A stretch of 54,278 bases of DNA from Terriglobales bacterium (GCA_035561515.1 DATMXP010000050.1:1-54278); one strand, 5' to 3'; shown: positions 8,299-17,620, numbered from the stretch's first letter. Program-made: numbers and translations. Notes: generated from the sequence alone by a model not told the origin.

Positions 8299-9564
8299 AT
8301 GAGTTTCTCGAAACCGTTGTTTCACAATGTACTTCCCTTGCTTGCACTTGTCGTATGTTCAATTGCCTCGGCACGTGCAGGTGACTGGGCAGTATTTTGT
8401 CCAGATTCAAAAATCAATGAAGTGTTAAACGCTTTGGACAGCATTGGGCCTCACACGATATGGATCGCGGGCACCTGCAATGAAAACATAACCATCGCAC
8501 AGAGACACAACGTAACTCTGCGGGACATGCCTCCTTGGACGGCATCCATCGTGGCAGCGGATCCAGCAATGCCTACGGTCGGAGTCTATTCCTCTCACGG
8601 CGTGACGCTGGAGAACTTGACGATCGAAAATGGTGCACCGGGGTTGCTGGTAACTCAGCAATCGCAAGTGGTCCTGCGCAACTCTGTCGTGCAGAAGAAC
8701 GCACCCAATGGTGTTGATGTGCTTATCGGATCCGTTCTCGAAGTAGATGGAGGGTCGATCATCGACAACCAGAGGAACGGCTTGCGCACGGACAGCTCAG
8801 TTGTATGGGTGGGCCCGGAACGTTTGTTCATCGCGCGGAATCTTGGAGGCGCGGGGCTCAACGTTGTTGCCAGCGACATCGAGGTAAACAACGGCGCTCT
8901 CACGGTGGAGGACAACAACACTGCTGTTTCGGTCGTGAGTGGTCGGTTAACTCTATTCGGCCCTGCTACTGGGGATGGAGTGATCTTTCAAAACAACAAG
9001 GCAGGCCTGAACTTTGTGAACGCATCTGCATTTCGTGTGGCCAGTGCCTTTGTCATTCGCAACAACGGACAAATCGGAATACGAATGGCGGGCAGTTCCG
9101 CGCAAATCGGTAGCCCAGGAGTAATCGAAGGACACTCGATTAACGGAGTGTCGGTCGGTAGCCTCAGTCGCTTCACCATTACGGGCGGTATGACACGAAT
9201 ACAAAACAATGGCAACAGCACCAACCCTGAACGCGGCGGAATCCGGCTTGATGGCGGTGCATCGCTGGACGCGACAAACATCACAATCTCCGAAAACGGC
9301 GGTTTCGGCTTGCTGGCGATACAAAATAGCAGGATGACGATCGGCGATGCGACGATCTCAAACAATTCCGACGCCGGAGTTACGGTCAGACGCCTTTCGA
9401 GCGCGCATTTCGATAATCCGCCGGTGATCAGTTCCAGCGGTCGAGCATCGATTGTTTGCGATACCACTTCGTTGGTCAGTGGGAACCTAACCGGCGTGGC
9501 CGGCATTGATTGCAGCCGCATCGAACGCGAAGTTGGGCCACCACACGATGGCACAGTACATTAA
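8299..9564 (+). CDS. Secreted right-handed beta-helix protein
   Basis: A 421-residue exported protein begins at the ATG at 8299, which follows GGAGG by 5-6 nt; an in-frame ATG at 8248 lacks this support. Residues 1-27 form a signal peptide ending SARA. From about residue 85 onward the sequence consists of short repeating strands (VTLENLTIENG, VVLRNSVVQKN, LTVEDNNTAVSV and similar) typical of parallel beta-helix (PbH1) proteins. Such folds bind or cleave polysaccharides or act as adhesins. I see no catalytic signature of a particular polysaccharide lyase. A terminator follows. Confidence 0.75.
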   Translation: MSFSKPLFHNVLPLLALVVCSIASARAGDWAVFCPDSKINEVLNALDSIGPHTIWIAGTCNENITIAQRHNVTLRDMPPWTASIVAADPAMPTVGVYSSHGVTLENLTIENGAPGLLVTQQSQVVLRNSVVQKNAPNGVDVLIGSVLEVDGGSIIDNQRNGLRTDSSVVWVGPERLFIARNLGGAGLNVVASDIEVNNGALTVEDNNTAVSVVSGRLTLFGPATGDGVIFQNNKAGLNFVNASAFRVASAFVIRNNGQIGIRMAGSSAQIGSPGVIEGHSINGVSVGSLSRFTITGGMTRIQNNGNSTNPERGGIRLDGGASLDATNITISENGGFGLLAIQNSRMTIGDATISNNSDAGVTVRRLSSAHFDNPPVISSSGRASIVCDTTSLVSGNLTGVAGIDCSRIEREVGPPHDGTVH

Positions 9565-9600
9565 TTGCAGGGTGGCCAACTACGTCGGCACAAACATGAG

Positions 9601-9630
9601 AAGGCCATCGTCTGCGGTGGCCTTTTCACA
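9601..9630 (+). terminator. Intrinsic terminator of the beta-helix gene
   Basis: AAGGCCA (9601-9607) pairs with TGGCCTT (9618-9624), followed by T residues. Confidence 0.8.
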
Positions 9631-9673
9631 CCAATTATGGGTGTAGAAATGGGAGCTCTGTCTATTCCGCCCT

Positions 9674-9979
9674 CTAGGCTTCCACAAGTTCCTGAGTGAT
9701 TTCTTTTGGCGCAAGATTAGAAGAGTTCTTCTTGGTATCTGCCGGGCGGCAGTCCACGGTGCCGAGAATGTCGTCGTGCATGTCGGCACGGCGGCGATTC
9801 TGCACGATGCCCTCTACGAGCCTTTGCGCACGCGGGTTGAGTACGGCCACAGGAAGAATGCGGAAGTGGCGGAAGATCCAGGCGAGACAGAGCCGCTCAA
9901 AGAACGTTGGACAGAGATAGACAGGCCCTGCGCTTGTAACTACTTCAAGTACTCCATTAAGAATTCTGCCAGATGACAT
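9674..9979 (-). CDS. Small hypothetical protein
   Basis: This 101-residue ORF starts at the ATG at 9979, preceded by AGGAA at suitable spacing. The central part (PVYLCPTFFERLCLAWIFRHF, near residues 19-39, followed by ILPVAVLNP) is amphipathic to hydrophobic. The C-terminus is polar. I do not recognise a domain. Coding is suggested by the ribosome-binding site, the lack of competing ORFs and protein-like composition. Confidence 0.5.
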   Translation of the reverse strand: MSSGRILNGVLEVVTSAGPVYLCPTFFERLCLAWIFRHFRILPVAVLNPRAQRLVEGIVQNRRRADMHDDILGTVDCRPADTKKNSSNLAPKEITQELVEA

Positions 9980-10086
9980 GACCGCATTCCTGATCTGATG
10001 TTACGGAAAACCGGTCGGGGAGAACGGCTGAAAATCATACACCTGCACGATTTTTGGGGCAACAGAATTAAAGCTGAAGTTTAACT

Positions 10087-10947
10087 TTAGGTTTCCCCGC
10101 CGGTTGCGGGCTGATCGAGGTACTTAATAAAGACGACCTCGTTCTGTTTCTCGTTGAAAACCAGTTCGTCGGCCATGGCTTTCACCATCAGGAGCCCGAA
10201 TCCCCCAGGGCGAATTCCCTTCTCGGCCCTGACGGTCGTATGGGTAATGAGGTCGCCCCCGGCGTGGCCGACGGCTGCGTGAGCCAGTTCCTCAAACTTG
10301 AAACCCGGGCCCGGATCGGATATCCGGTACTGGAGCATGCGGGGAGTCCGCAGATAGGAGATGCGGACGCGCCGAGTTGGGTCGAGTCCTCCGCCCCACT
10401 CGACCGCATTCATCAGCAATTCCCGGAAACACTGGGCGACGGAGTCTCGTAATTCTTCGGGCAGACCGGTGATCTGCCGCATGAACTGGTCCACCCGCTC
10501 GGCCGCGTTTCGTGAGCACGGCACCGACAGTTCGAACCACTCTGGCTTCGCGGAGATCACCTCTATGGCCGGCAGTCTAGGCGCCTCCAATGATTCCCGC
10601 ACGAGATGCACCAATTCCTTGGGGTCGAAGGGCTTCCGAACGTAGCCGTAGGCCTGGTCCTTAACGGCGCGGAGCACGCTTTCGGAGGTCTCGTCGGCGG
10701 TGATGATTAGGAACCGGGGACCGTCTTCCGAGTAATACCGCTCGAGCAACTCCATACCGTTGAAGTCGGGTAAACCGAGATCCAGGAGGACTAAATCCCA
10801 ACTCCGACGGAGTAAAAGGTCCTCGGCTTCGGCCCCGGTTCCACAGGTTTCAACGTCCAGATCTTCGTCATGGAGGAGTCGCAAAAGAAGGCGGCACAAC
10901 TCCGGATCGTCGTCTACGATCAGAATAGCTTTGCGTACCGGCCCCAT
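10087..10947 (-). CDS. Response regulator with RsbW-like HATPase output domain
   Basis: This is a 286-residue two-domain signalling protein. Residues 6-118 form a CheY-type receiver with acidic pocket VDDD (11-14), phosphoacceptor Asp56 and Lys105 (YVRKPFD). Residues about 135-280 form a GHKL ATPase of the anti-sigma/RsbW kind, with N box ELLMNAVEWGG (176-186), DPGPGF (211-216) and GGFGLLM (248-254). The design suggests phosphorylation-controlled serine kinase or partner-switch output rather than DNA binding. Its start is 46 nt from the divergent coiled-coil gene, so the two probably share a control region and a pathway. Confidence 0.85.
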   Translation of the reverse strand: MGPVRKAILIVDDDPELCRLLLRLLHDEDLDVETCGTGAEAEDLLLRRSWDLVLLDLGLPDFNGMELLERYYSEDGPRFLIITADETSESVLRAVKDQAYGYVRKPFDPKELVHLVRESLEAPRLPAIEVISAKPEWFELSVPCSRNAAERVDQFMRQITGLPEELRDSVAQCFRELLMNAVEWGGGLDPTRRVRISYLRTPRMLQYRISDPGPGFKFEELAHAAVGHAGGDLITHTTVRAEKGIRPGGFGLLMVKAMADELVFNEKQNEVVFIKYLDQPATGGET

Positions 10948-10992
10948 GTTGCAGCATCATATTCCCCTGCTCCCCTGAAGGCCATTCCCTAA

Positions 10993-11703
10993 ATGGCCAA
11001 AGTAATCCGGTTTCGGGCCCCTTTCGCACACGGTTTTCCTAGCAAGGATTGGAAAATGATGCCTCTTCGCCATCGGCCAAAGAAGAAAGGACTCAAACTC
11101 GTGACCAGCCCAAAAAAGGAACTCATGCCTGATGCCGTAGTGCCCAACGGTGATGCGGAACAGTCGGGCGCCAGTGTCGATAAAATCCGCGACATACTCT
11201 TCGGACCCCAGATCAAGAATTACGAGGCGCGCTTCGTTCGGCTAGAGGAAACGCTCGCGCGCGAAAACGCCCAGATCAAGGACATGATGGCGCGCCGTTT
11301 CGAGTCGCTCGAAGGCTTCGTAAAAAAGGAGACGGAAGCACTGGCGTCGCGGATCAAGGCTGAGCGCGACGAACGCAGCGAAGCCGCGCGCGACCTGGCG
11401 CGAGATCTGAAATCCGCCACCGAAGCACTTACGAAGAAAATCGTCGAACTGGATAACAAGACCGCGGAAGCCCAGAGCGGACTTCGCCAAGACCTGCTCG
11501 CGGAATCGCGCAAGCTGCTGGATGAGATCCGCCGCCGCAGCGATGAACTGACTTCTCTGCTTGAAAAGCGAACTGCCGAGCTGCGTGCCGACAAGGCTGA
11601 CCGGTCGTTGATCGCGGCGTTGTTGGCCGATATGGCGATGCAGATTTCCGGCGAACCGGAAGGCAACAAGAAGAAGGTGGCGCGCGCCGGACGCGAAGAT
11701 TAA
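10993..11703 (+). CDS. Coiled-coil protein of the GTPase/OmpA signalling cluster
   Basis: A 236-residue hydrophilic protein with a basic N-terminus (RHRPKKKGLKL) and long heptad-like helices from about 60 to 215. The segment DKIRDILFGPQIKNYEARF marks the start of the helical part. No enzyme motif is visible. The ATG at 11056 (giving 215 residues) has a better ribosome-binding site (AAGGA) than the ATG at 10993, and may be the true start. It is the first gene of a tightly packed plus-strand run; the OmpA-domain gene starts 5 nt after its stop. A scaffold or adaptor role is inferred only from composition and context. Confidence 0.75.
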   Translation: MAKVIRFRAPFAHGFPSKDWKMMPLRHRPKKKGLKLVTSPKKELMPDAVVPNGDAEQSGASVDKIRDILFGPQIKNYEARFVRLEETLARENAQIKDMMARRFESLEGFVKKETEALASRIKAERDERSEAARDLARDLKSATEALTKKIVELDNKTAEAQSGLRQDLLAESRKLLDEIRRRSDELTSLLEKRTAELRADKADRSLIAALLADMAMQISGEPEGNKKKVARAGRED

Positions 11704-11708
11704 CAGCC

Positions 11709-13298
11709 ATGGCAAGTTCCACCGCATCGGGTGTGACGCCGGAATCTCCCGGCGCCAACCATAATCCGCACTCGCTCGCCGAGCTGCGCGAGTTGATCGT
11801 CGGCCCGGAACAACGCGAGCTTGCAGACTTGCGCGCACGGCTCGATGATCCGGAGCTTCGCACACAAGATTTGAGCCAGATCGTGGCCGAAGCCATTGCG
11901 TTGCGCGCCCGGCACGACCGAGCCATGCTGCGCACGCTTCAGCCGATGATCGAGGAGGCGCTGCGAATCTCGGTTGAACGCGATCCGAAGATCATTGCCG
12001 ATTCGCTATTCCCTATCATCGGACAAGCCGTGCGAAAGGCCGTAGCGCACTCGCTGCGAGGGATGGTCGAGTCGCTGAACCATATCCTCGAACGGAGCTT
12101 CTCCCTTGAAAGTCTGAAGTGGAGGTTTGAGGCACTCCGGACCGGCAAGTCGTTCGGCGAAATTGCATTGATGCGCAGCTTGCGTTTCAGGGTGGAACAG
12201 GTCTTTCTGATCCACCGCGAGACCGGATTGCTGTTGAACCACGTAGCGGCAAAAGGAGCGGTGGTTCAGGATACGGACCTCGTATCCGGAATGCTGACGG
12301 CGGTACAGGATTTCGTGCGCGACTCGTTCACCGGCGGCAAGAGCGAGGAGTTGGAGACCATGCAGGTCGGTGAATACGTCGTTTGGGTGCAGCATGGGCC
12401 GTCGGCACTACTCGCGGCCGTGGTTAGCGGGGCCGCACCTCCCGACTTGCGCAACGTTTTTCAAAAGGCGCTCGAAGGTATTCACGCCGACTTCGCGGCA
12501 CAGCTCAGCAGTTTTTCGGGCGACAGCTCATCGGTTGCCGATACCACGCCCAGACTGCAAGCGTGTCTGCTTGGAAGCCAGGCCGCGAAGCCAAAGCATT
12601 CCTACCGATGGGTCTGGCCGGTGGCATTGCTCACGATCATCATCGTCGGGGGATCGTTCTATCTCATCCGGCAGCGAATGCGGTGGAATGCCTACGTTGA
12701 ACGTTTGAGCCGTGAGCCGGGGATCATTCTGGCCTCCGAGCAGCGCGGATGGAATTCGTACTCGGTGGTCGGACTACGCGATCCCCTTGCGGCCGATCCT
12801 GAGGTACTGTTGAAGGAATCTGGCGTGAATCCTGAAAAAGTGCATTCACGCTGGGAGCCATACTCTTCTCTCGATCCGACATTCGCTACCGCACGCAAGC
12901 TTCTGAATACCCGCGATGCCATCGAGCAGCAGGTGATTCGATTTGCCGTAAGCTCATCGACACTCGATGCCGCGGAACTCGCAAAGCTCGATATGATCCA
13001 GGCGCAGATTTCGTTCCTGGCCAGGCAGGCAAAGAGCATGTCGAGCCCGGTGACGATCCAGATCACCGGACACACGGACCGTAGCGGGCAGGAGCTGGCG
13101 AATGCACTGCTCAGTCAGCGGCGTGCCGAGGAAGTTCGAAAGGCACTGATCGCGCGGGGCATGCCTCCTGAATTGCTTACCGTGCAAGGCGTGGGAGCGA
13201 CCCGCCCGGCGGAATCGCAATCGGATTCCTATCTCGAGGACCTCAACCGGCGAGTGACATTTTCCGTAAACCTGCCTTCTCTCAAGGTCGCACCATGA
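11709..13298 (+). CDS. Membrane-anchored OmpA-domain protein with a cytosolic roadblock/longin-like region
   Basis: A 529-residue protein with one transmembrane helix at about 303-321. The C-terminal periplasmic part ends in an OmpA/MotB-type peptidoglycan-binding domain (QITGHTDRSG 451-460, SQRRAEEV, VQGVGATRP, NRRV). The cytosolic N-terminal 300 residues have a helical start and then a region (about 163-270: VFLIHRETGLLLNHV, LVSGMLTAVQDFVRDSF) that resembles roadblock/longin-like GTPase-associated folds; this is an inference. It overlaps the small GTPase gene by 4 nt (ATGA), which supports coupled synthesis. The protein could link a GTPase switch inside the cell to the cell wall. Confidence 0.8.
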   Translation: MASSTASGVTPESPGANHNPHSLAELRELIVGPEQRELADLRARLDDPELRTQDLSQIVAEAIALRARHDRAMLRTLQPMIEEALRISVERDPKIIADSLFPIIGQAVRKAVAHSLRGMVESLNHILERSFSLESLKWRFEALRTGKSFGEIALMRSLRFRVEQVFLIHRETGLLLNHVAAKGAVVQDTDLVSGMLTAVQDFVRDSFTGGKSEELETMQVGEYVVWVQHGPSALLAAVVSGAAPPDLRNVFQKALEGIHADFAAQLSSFSGDSSSVADTTPRLQACLLGSQAAKPKHSYRWVWPVALLTIIIVGGSFYLIRQRMRWNAYVERLSREPGIILASEQRGWNSYSVVGLRDPLAADPEVLLKESGVNPEKVHSRWEPYSSLDPTFATARKLLNTRDAIEQQVIRFAVSSSTLDAAELAKLDMIQAQISFLARQAKSMSSPVTIQITGHTDRSGQELANALLSQRRAEEVRKALIARGMPPELLTVQGVGATRPAESQSDSYLEDLNRRVTFSVNLPSLKVAP

Positions 13299-13825
13299 TT
13301 CAGAAAAAGATCTGCATGGTCGGCGCATTCGGCGTAGGCAAGACAAGCCTGGTATCGCGCTTCGTTCACAGCATCTTCAGTGAGAAGTATCAGACGACTG
13401 TTGGGGTAAAGATCGATAAGAAGCAGCTCACTATTGATGGCGAGGAAGTCACGCTGGTGCTGTGGGACTTGGCCGGCGAAGACGCACTCACCACGGTAAA
13501 GCCCGCGCACTTGCGTGGCGCGTCGGGATATCTACTCGTGATCGACGGCACCCGCAAAAGCACCCTCGATGTAGCCATCAGCCTTCAGCAGCGGGCTCGA
13601 GAGGCCGTGGGTGACGCACCCTTCATCGTTGTAATCAACAAAGCCGATGTCCAGGAAAGCTGGGAGATAAAGGACGCCGACCTCGGATCGTTAACGGCGT
13701 TGGGTTGGGACGTGGTGCGCGCCAGCGCAAAGAACGGCGAGGCCGTGGAATACATCTTTCTTGAAATTGCGAAGCAGATGTTGAGAAAGGATCATGCCGA
13801 ACAGCACTCCACAGCGGGCGCCTGA
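13295..13825 (+). CDS. Ras/Rab-like small GTPase
   Basis: This 176-residue GTPase carries all G motifs: P-loop GAFGVGKTS (10-18), switch I Thr34/Thr35, G3 WDLAGED (57-63), G4 NKAD (115-118) and G5 SAK (144-146). The position equivalent to Ras Gln61 is Glu62. It has no lipidation Cys or long extension. The family resembles bacterial Rab-like/Rup and MglA-related GTPases that work with roadblock proteins in polarity control. The start ATG overlaps the OmpA gene stop, and its last 32 nt overlap the hybrid kinase gene. The context points to a regulatory switch in this operon. Confidence 0.9.
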   Translation: MIQKKICMVGAFGVGKTSLVSRFVHSIFSEKYQTTVGVKIDKKQLTIDGEEVTLVLWDLAGEDALTTVKPAHLRGASGYLLVIDGTRKSTLDVAISLQQRAREAVGDAPFIVVINKADVQESWEIKDADLGSLTALGWDVVRASAKNGEAVEYIFLEIAKQMLRKDHAEQHSTAGA

Positions 13826-15734
13826 AGAGGCAGTCCAATTCGACCTTCTGTCTGCATTGGACATCGCCCTGTTCGAGCGAGTAGGCGGATCGTATCGCGT
13901 AATTGGGAGTCCGCCCGAATGGCTCACGCGGCTTATGCCGGAATGCACTTCCGATCAGCAGTTCGACATTGCCGCTCGGTTTCCGCTGCTGGAAGTCTTC
14001 CTGCCTGATGCGGAGGCGTTCTGGTCCGGCGCGGTGGAGTCGATTGCTCCTTCGGACTTGTGGACGGAACCGCTGGGCAACTCTGACATCCATCTTCAGG
14101 CACGCGCAATTCGAAACGGCGACCGTGCCTTCCTGCTGATAGAGCGCGCCGATACCATCTATCGCGAGCACCAGTTGGTACTTCAGTACGCGCACGAGAC
14201 ATCGCTTCAGAATGACACGATCGTGCGTCTGGACGGCGAGGTGCAGCGGGCGAACCAGGCTAAGAGCGACTTCCTCGCCAACATGTCTCATGAAATCCGC
14301 ACGCCCATGAACGCGATTCTGGGAATGGCCGACGTGCTCGCGGAAACTTCGCTCGACTCCGACCAGCGCAATTACGTGCAGACCTTTCAGCGTGCTGGCA
14401 ACAATCTGCTCAGCTTGATCAATGACATCCTTGATCTCTCGAAAGTTGAGTCCGGCAAGATCACACTGGAACAGATTTGCTTCGACTTGCACGACGTGAT
14501 TTCCCAGGTGGCGGAATTGATTCGGGTGAAGACGAAGGCAAAAGGACTCGAAGTCACCGTAAACATTAGTCCGGAAGTCCCCCGCTTCCTTGTCGGTGAT
14601 CCGACCCGGCTCAGGCAGATCCTGCTGAACCTGCTCGGCAATTCGCTCAAGTTCACCGAACTCGGCGGACTCACGGTTTCCGTGAATGTCGAAACCATCG
14701 CCGATGATCGCACCATGCTTCGCTTCGCTGTAGCCGACAGCGGTGTTGGGATTCCTGAAGACAAGCTGAACGACGTGTTTCAGGACTTCACGCAAGTGGA
14801 CGCATCGACGACGCGCAATTACGGCGGCACGGGACTCGGACTGTCGATATCAAAGAAGTTCGTGGAGTTGATGGGCGGGCAAATCTGGGTAGAAAGCACT
14901 CTCGGCCTCGGTAGCACGTTCTTCTTTACGGCTGAGTTCGGTATCGCTTCGGAAGCTTTGATCCATGAATCGCCCGCTCAACACGAGCCTGTCGCGGTGC
15001 CGTCGTGTCGTGTCCTGCTGGCCGACGATTCCGACGACAATCGTTTCCTGATTCATGCCTATCTGAAGGACACCGCGTGCGATCTACACTTCGCCGAAAA
15101 CGGAGAAATTGCGCTGAAGAGGCTGACGACCGAGTCGTACGATCTTGCCTTTATCGACGTGCATATGCCGGTTATGGACGGCTTCGAGGCCACCACTCAG
15201 TTTCGGCAATGGGAGAAGTTGAACCGCAGGAGGGTGCTGCCGGTGATCGCCCTGACGGCTGATGCGTTTACGGACACTCGTGCAAAGAGCATTGCCGCTG
15301 GCTTTACCGACTATCTGACCAAGCCGATACGGAAAGCTACCCTTGTAGAGGCCATCTGCAAGTACGCGCCCAAGAGCGGCATCGGGCCCACGGATACCCA
15401 AGCCGCAGCGAAATCGAGTGAACGCCAGCCGGACAATGACCGTAAGGCTGTTGTCATTGATGCTTCCCTTTCCGACATCGTCCCTATTTTTCTCTCCAAT
15501 ATTCGAGCGAATCCGGAGAAAATCCTGCAAGCACTCGCCGCGGGCGAACTCGACACTCCCCGCACGTTGGGACATAACATGAAGGGCACAGGGACGGCGT
15601 ACGGATTTCCGGCAATCACGGAGATCGGCGCCGAAATCGAGCGCGCGGCCAAAGTCGGCGAGCGCAACATCATTGCCACCAAGGCAGCCGAACTGGCGGC
15701 GTACCTAGAGCAGTTGACGGTGGAATACCAGTAG
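13794..15734 (+). CDS. Hybrid histidine kinase with receiver and HPt domains
   Basis: A 646-residue soluble hybrid kinase without membrane segments. The N-terminal sensor-like region (about 15-120) is of unknown family. A short helix (122-160) leads to HisKA with His166 (MSHEIRTPMN), then HATPase_c with N box (about 276-286), DSGVGI (315-320) and GGTGLGL (344-350). A receiver follows at about 405-525 with Asp455 and Lys510, then a C-terminal HPt domain with His594 (GHNMKGTG). The internal His-Asp-His relay could feed the receiver of the next gene or the divergent REC-HATPase protein. Its start lies inside the GTPase gene. Confidence 0.9.
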   Translation: MPNSTPQRAPEEAVQFDLLSALDIALFERVGGSYRVIGSPPEWLTRLMPECTSDQQFDIAARFPLLEVFLPDAEAFWSGAVESIAPSDLWTEPLGNSDIHLQARAIRNGDRAFLLIERADTIYREHQLVLQYAHETSLQNDTIVRLDGEVQRANQAKSDFLANMSHEIRTPMNAILGMADVLAETSLDSDQRNYVQTFQRAGNNLLSLINDILDLSKVESGKITLEQICFDLHDVISQVAELIRVKTKAKGLEVTVNISPEVPRFLVGDPTRLRQILLNLLGNSLKFTELGGLTVSVNVETIADDRTMLRFAVADSGVGIPEDKLNDVFQDFTQVDASTTRNYGGTGLGLSISKKFVELMGGQIWVESTLGLGSTFFFTAEFGIASEALIHESPAQHEPVAVPSCRVLLADDSDDNRFLIHAYLKDTACDLHFAENGEIALKRLTTESYDLAFIDVHMPVMDGFEATTQFRQWEKLNRRRVLPVIALTADAFTDTRAKSIAAGFTDYLTKPIRKATLVEAICKYAPKSGIGPTDTQAAAKSSERQPDNDRKAVVIDASLSDIVPIFLSNIRANPEKILQALAAGELDTPRTLGHNMKGTGTAYGFPAITEIGAEIERAAKVGERNIIATKAAELAAYLEQLTVEYQ

Positions 15735-15743
15735 GAGACCTGC

Positions 15744-17087
15744 ATGCGGGTTCGTTTTTGGGGTACTCGAGGATCCATTGCGACACCGGGTCCGACCACG
15801 TTGCGATATGGAGGTAACACCTCCTGCATCGAAGTCGTGACGAACTCCGGGTACCGCTTCATCTTTGATTCTGGAACGGGCATTCGTCCTCTCGGACTCG
15901 ACCTGATTCAGAAGTCCGCCCAGAAACCCATCGACGCCACCATCCTGCTCGGCCATACCCATTGGGACCACATCCAGGGCTTTCCGTTTTTCATGCCCGC
16001 CTTCGAGCCCGGCAATAAGTTCACCGTCGTTGCACCCAAGGGGATGGGGCGATCGCTCGCCGACGTCCTCTCCGGCCAGATGGAGTTCACCTACTTCCCT
16101 GTCGAACTCGATCAACTTCCTGCGCGAATCGAATTCCGCGAACTCGGCGAAGGCATCTTTGACTTCGGCGGCGCACGCGTAATCACGCAATTCATCAATC
16201 ATCCCGCGCCTTGCCTTGGTTACCGGATTGAAGCCGATGGCGTAATCGTCGTTTATCTCTGCGATCACGAGCCGTTTTCCGAGAACCTGTGGCGTGAAGG
16301 AGCGGGCCCGGGACGTCCGGAGTCGATTCTTCACGAAGGCGACCGCCGCCACGCTAATTTCATGCGACATGCCGACCTCGTCATTCACGATGCCCAGTAC
16401 ACGCCTGAGGAATATCCGGCGAAACGCAACTGGGGCCATAGCACCTACGAGTACGCGGTCGAACTTGCGGCCATGTCGGATGTCCGGCAGTTGGCGCTGA
16501 CGCACCATGATCCGACTCACGACGACGCTACAATTGCCGAGATCGAACGTCGCGCACGGAATCTTGCCCGCCGGCGGAATTTTCTGATGCACGTGTTCTG
16601 CGCGTACGAAGGACTCGAGATGGGTATCACTGGCAGCGATTCGGACCGCGTCCGCACAATCGATCTCGATCCCGCGGCACCAACCAGCATGCGGAAGATG
16701 AAGGTGCTGGTTGTTGACGACGATCCGAACCTCCGACTCTTGGCCGCCGCCACATTGAAGCGCGAAGGCTACGTGATTACTGAAGCTGGAGATGGTATCG
16801 AGGCGCTGAAGCGCGTTGCCGACGAACAGCCGGATGTGATCGTCCTCGATCTCGATATGCCACGGCTGAACGGGATGGACACTCTGCGCCGGCTGCGGGC
16901 TTCTTCCAGCAGCGTGAAAGAGGTTCCAGTCTTGATTTTGACGGCACATGGCGACGAAGCCAGCACGCGCGCCGGGTTCGATGCCGGTGCGACCGACTAC
17001 TTGGCTAAGCCTTTCACGCCCCCGCAACTGACAGCACGGTTGCGTGCTTGCCTTAGCCGGGCGACGGCAGCAGCCGGAACAAGATGA
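15744..17087 (+). CDS. Metallo-beta-lactamase-fold hydrolase fused to a receiver domain
   Basis: A 447-residue fusion. The N-terminal domain starts with RFWGTRGSI and contains the metal motif HTHWDH (71-76) plus later His/Asp ligands (CDHEP, HDAQYTPEEY, LTHHDPTHDD). This resembles the MBL phosphodiesterase-like group with a preference for small phosphoesters or cyclic nucleotides; the substrate is not provable here. From residue 316 a CheY-type receiver begins, with DDD, phosphoacceptor Asp369 and Lys422. A TAGGAG ribosome-binding site precedes the start. It lies 9 nt after the hybrid kinase stop, which suggests the kinase relay controls this hydrolase. Confidence 0.87.
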   Translation: MRVRFWGTRGSIATPGPTTLRYGGNTSCIEVVTNSGYRFIFDSGTGIRPLGLDLIQKSAQKPIDATILLGHTHWDHIQGFPFFMPAFEPGNKFTVVAPKGMGRSLADVLSGQMEFTYFPVELDQLPARIEFRELGEGIFDFGGARVITQFINHPAPCLGYRIEADGVIVVYLCDHEPFSENLWREGAGPGRPESILHEGDRRHANFMRHADLVIHDAQYTPEEYPAKRNWGHSTYEYAVELAAMSDVRQLALTHHDPTHDDATIAEIERRARNLARRRNFLMHVFCAYEGLEMGITGSDSDRVRTIDLDPAAPTSMRKMKVLVVDDDPNLRLLAAATLKREGYVITEAGDGIEALKRVADEQPDVIVLDLDMPRLNGMDTLRRLRASSSSVKEVPVLILTAHGDEASTRAGFDAGATDYLAKPFTPPQLTARLRACLSRATAAAGTR

Positions 17088-17614
17088 TGATGAAAACAGT
17101 AACTCTCCTCTGTACGCTCCTTTTGACCATGTCCATCTTTGCGCAGCAGCCTCCATCGACTGCGCCTGCCCAAATCGACGCAATGAAGCAGTGTTCTTTT
17201 CTCGTAGGCGAATGGAAAGGCGAAGGTTGGATGGCCATGGGACCCGGCGACCGACGAACCTTTTCGCAGATGGAAACTGTGGAGTCCAAGCTCGACGGTC
17301 TTGTGCTTCAGATCGAAGGACTTGGAAAAGACGCGAGCGGCAAGATCGTGCATCACGCGCTGGCGACGGTTGCGTATGATCCGGAATCCAAGTCGTACCG
17401 CTTTCGCAGCTACGAAAATCACGGGCGCTACCTGGATACGAATGCGGAATGCAACGGCTCGACGTTGTTATGGTTCATGCAGGCCGGCCCACGCAAGATC
17501 CGTTACACCATCAGGCTGAACGAAAAGCAGCAGTGGAGTGAAATCGGAGAAGCCTCGCCCGATGGAACCTCGTGGATGAAGTTCTTTGAGATGACGCTTT
17601 CCCGCGTGAAATAA
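17084..17614 (+). CDS. Secreted DUF1579-like protein
   Basis: A 176-residue protein with a signal peptide (about 1-20, ending in FAQQ). The body has the start LVGEWKGEGW and regular beta pattern seen in DUF1579-like, lipocalin-type proteins. It overlaps the preceding MBL/REC gene by 4 nt (ATGA), so it is likely the last gene of the signalling operon, and a terminator follows. The function is unknown. Confidence 0.65.
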   Translation: MMMKTVTLLCTLLLTMSIFAQQPPSTAPAQIDAMKQCSFLVGEWKGEGWMAMGPGDRRTFSQMETVESKLDGLVLQIEGLGKDASGKIVHHALATVAYDPESKSYRFRSYENHGRYLDTNAECNGSTLLWFMQAGPRKIRYTIRLNEKQQWSEIGEASPDGTSWMKFFEMTLSRVK

Positions 17615-17620
17615 CTTGCC

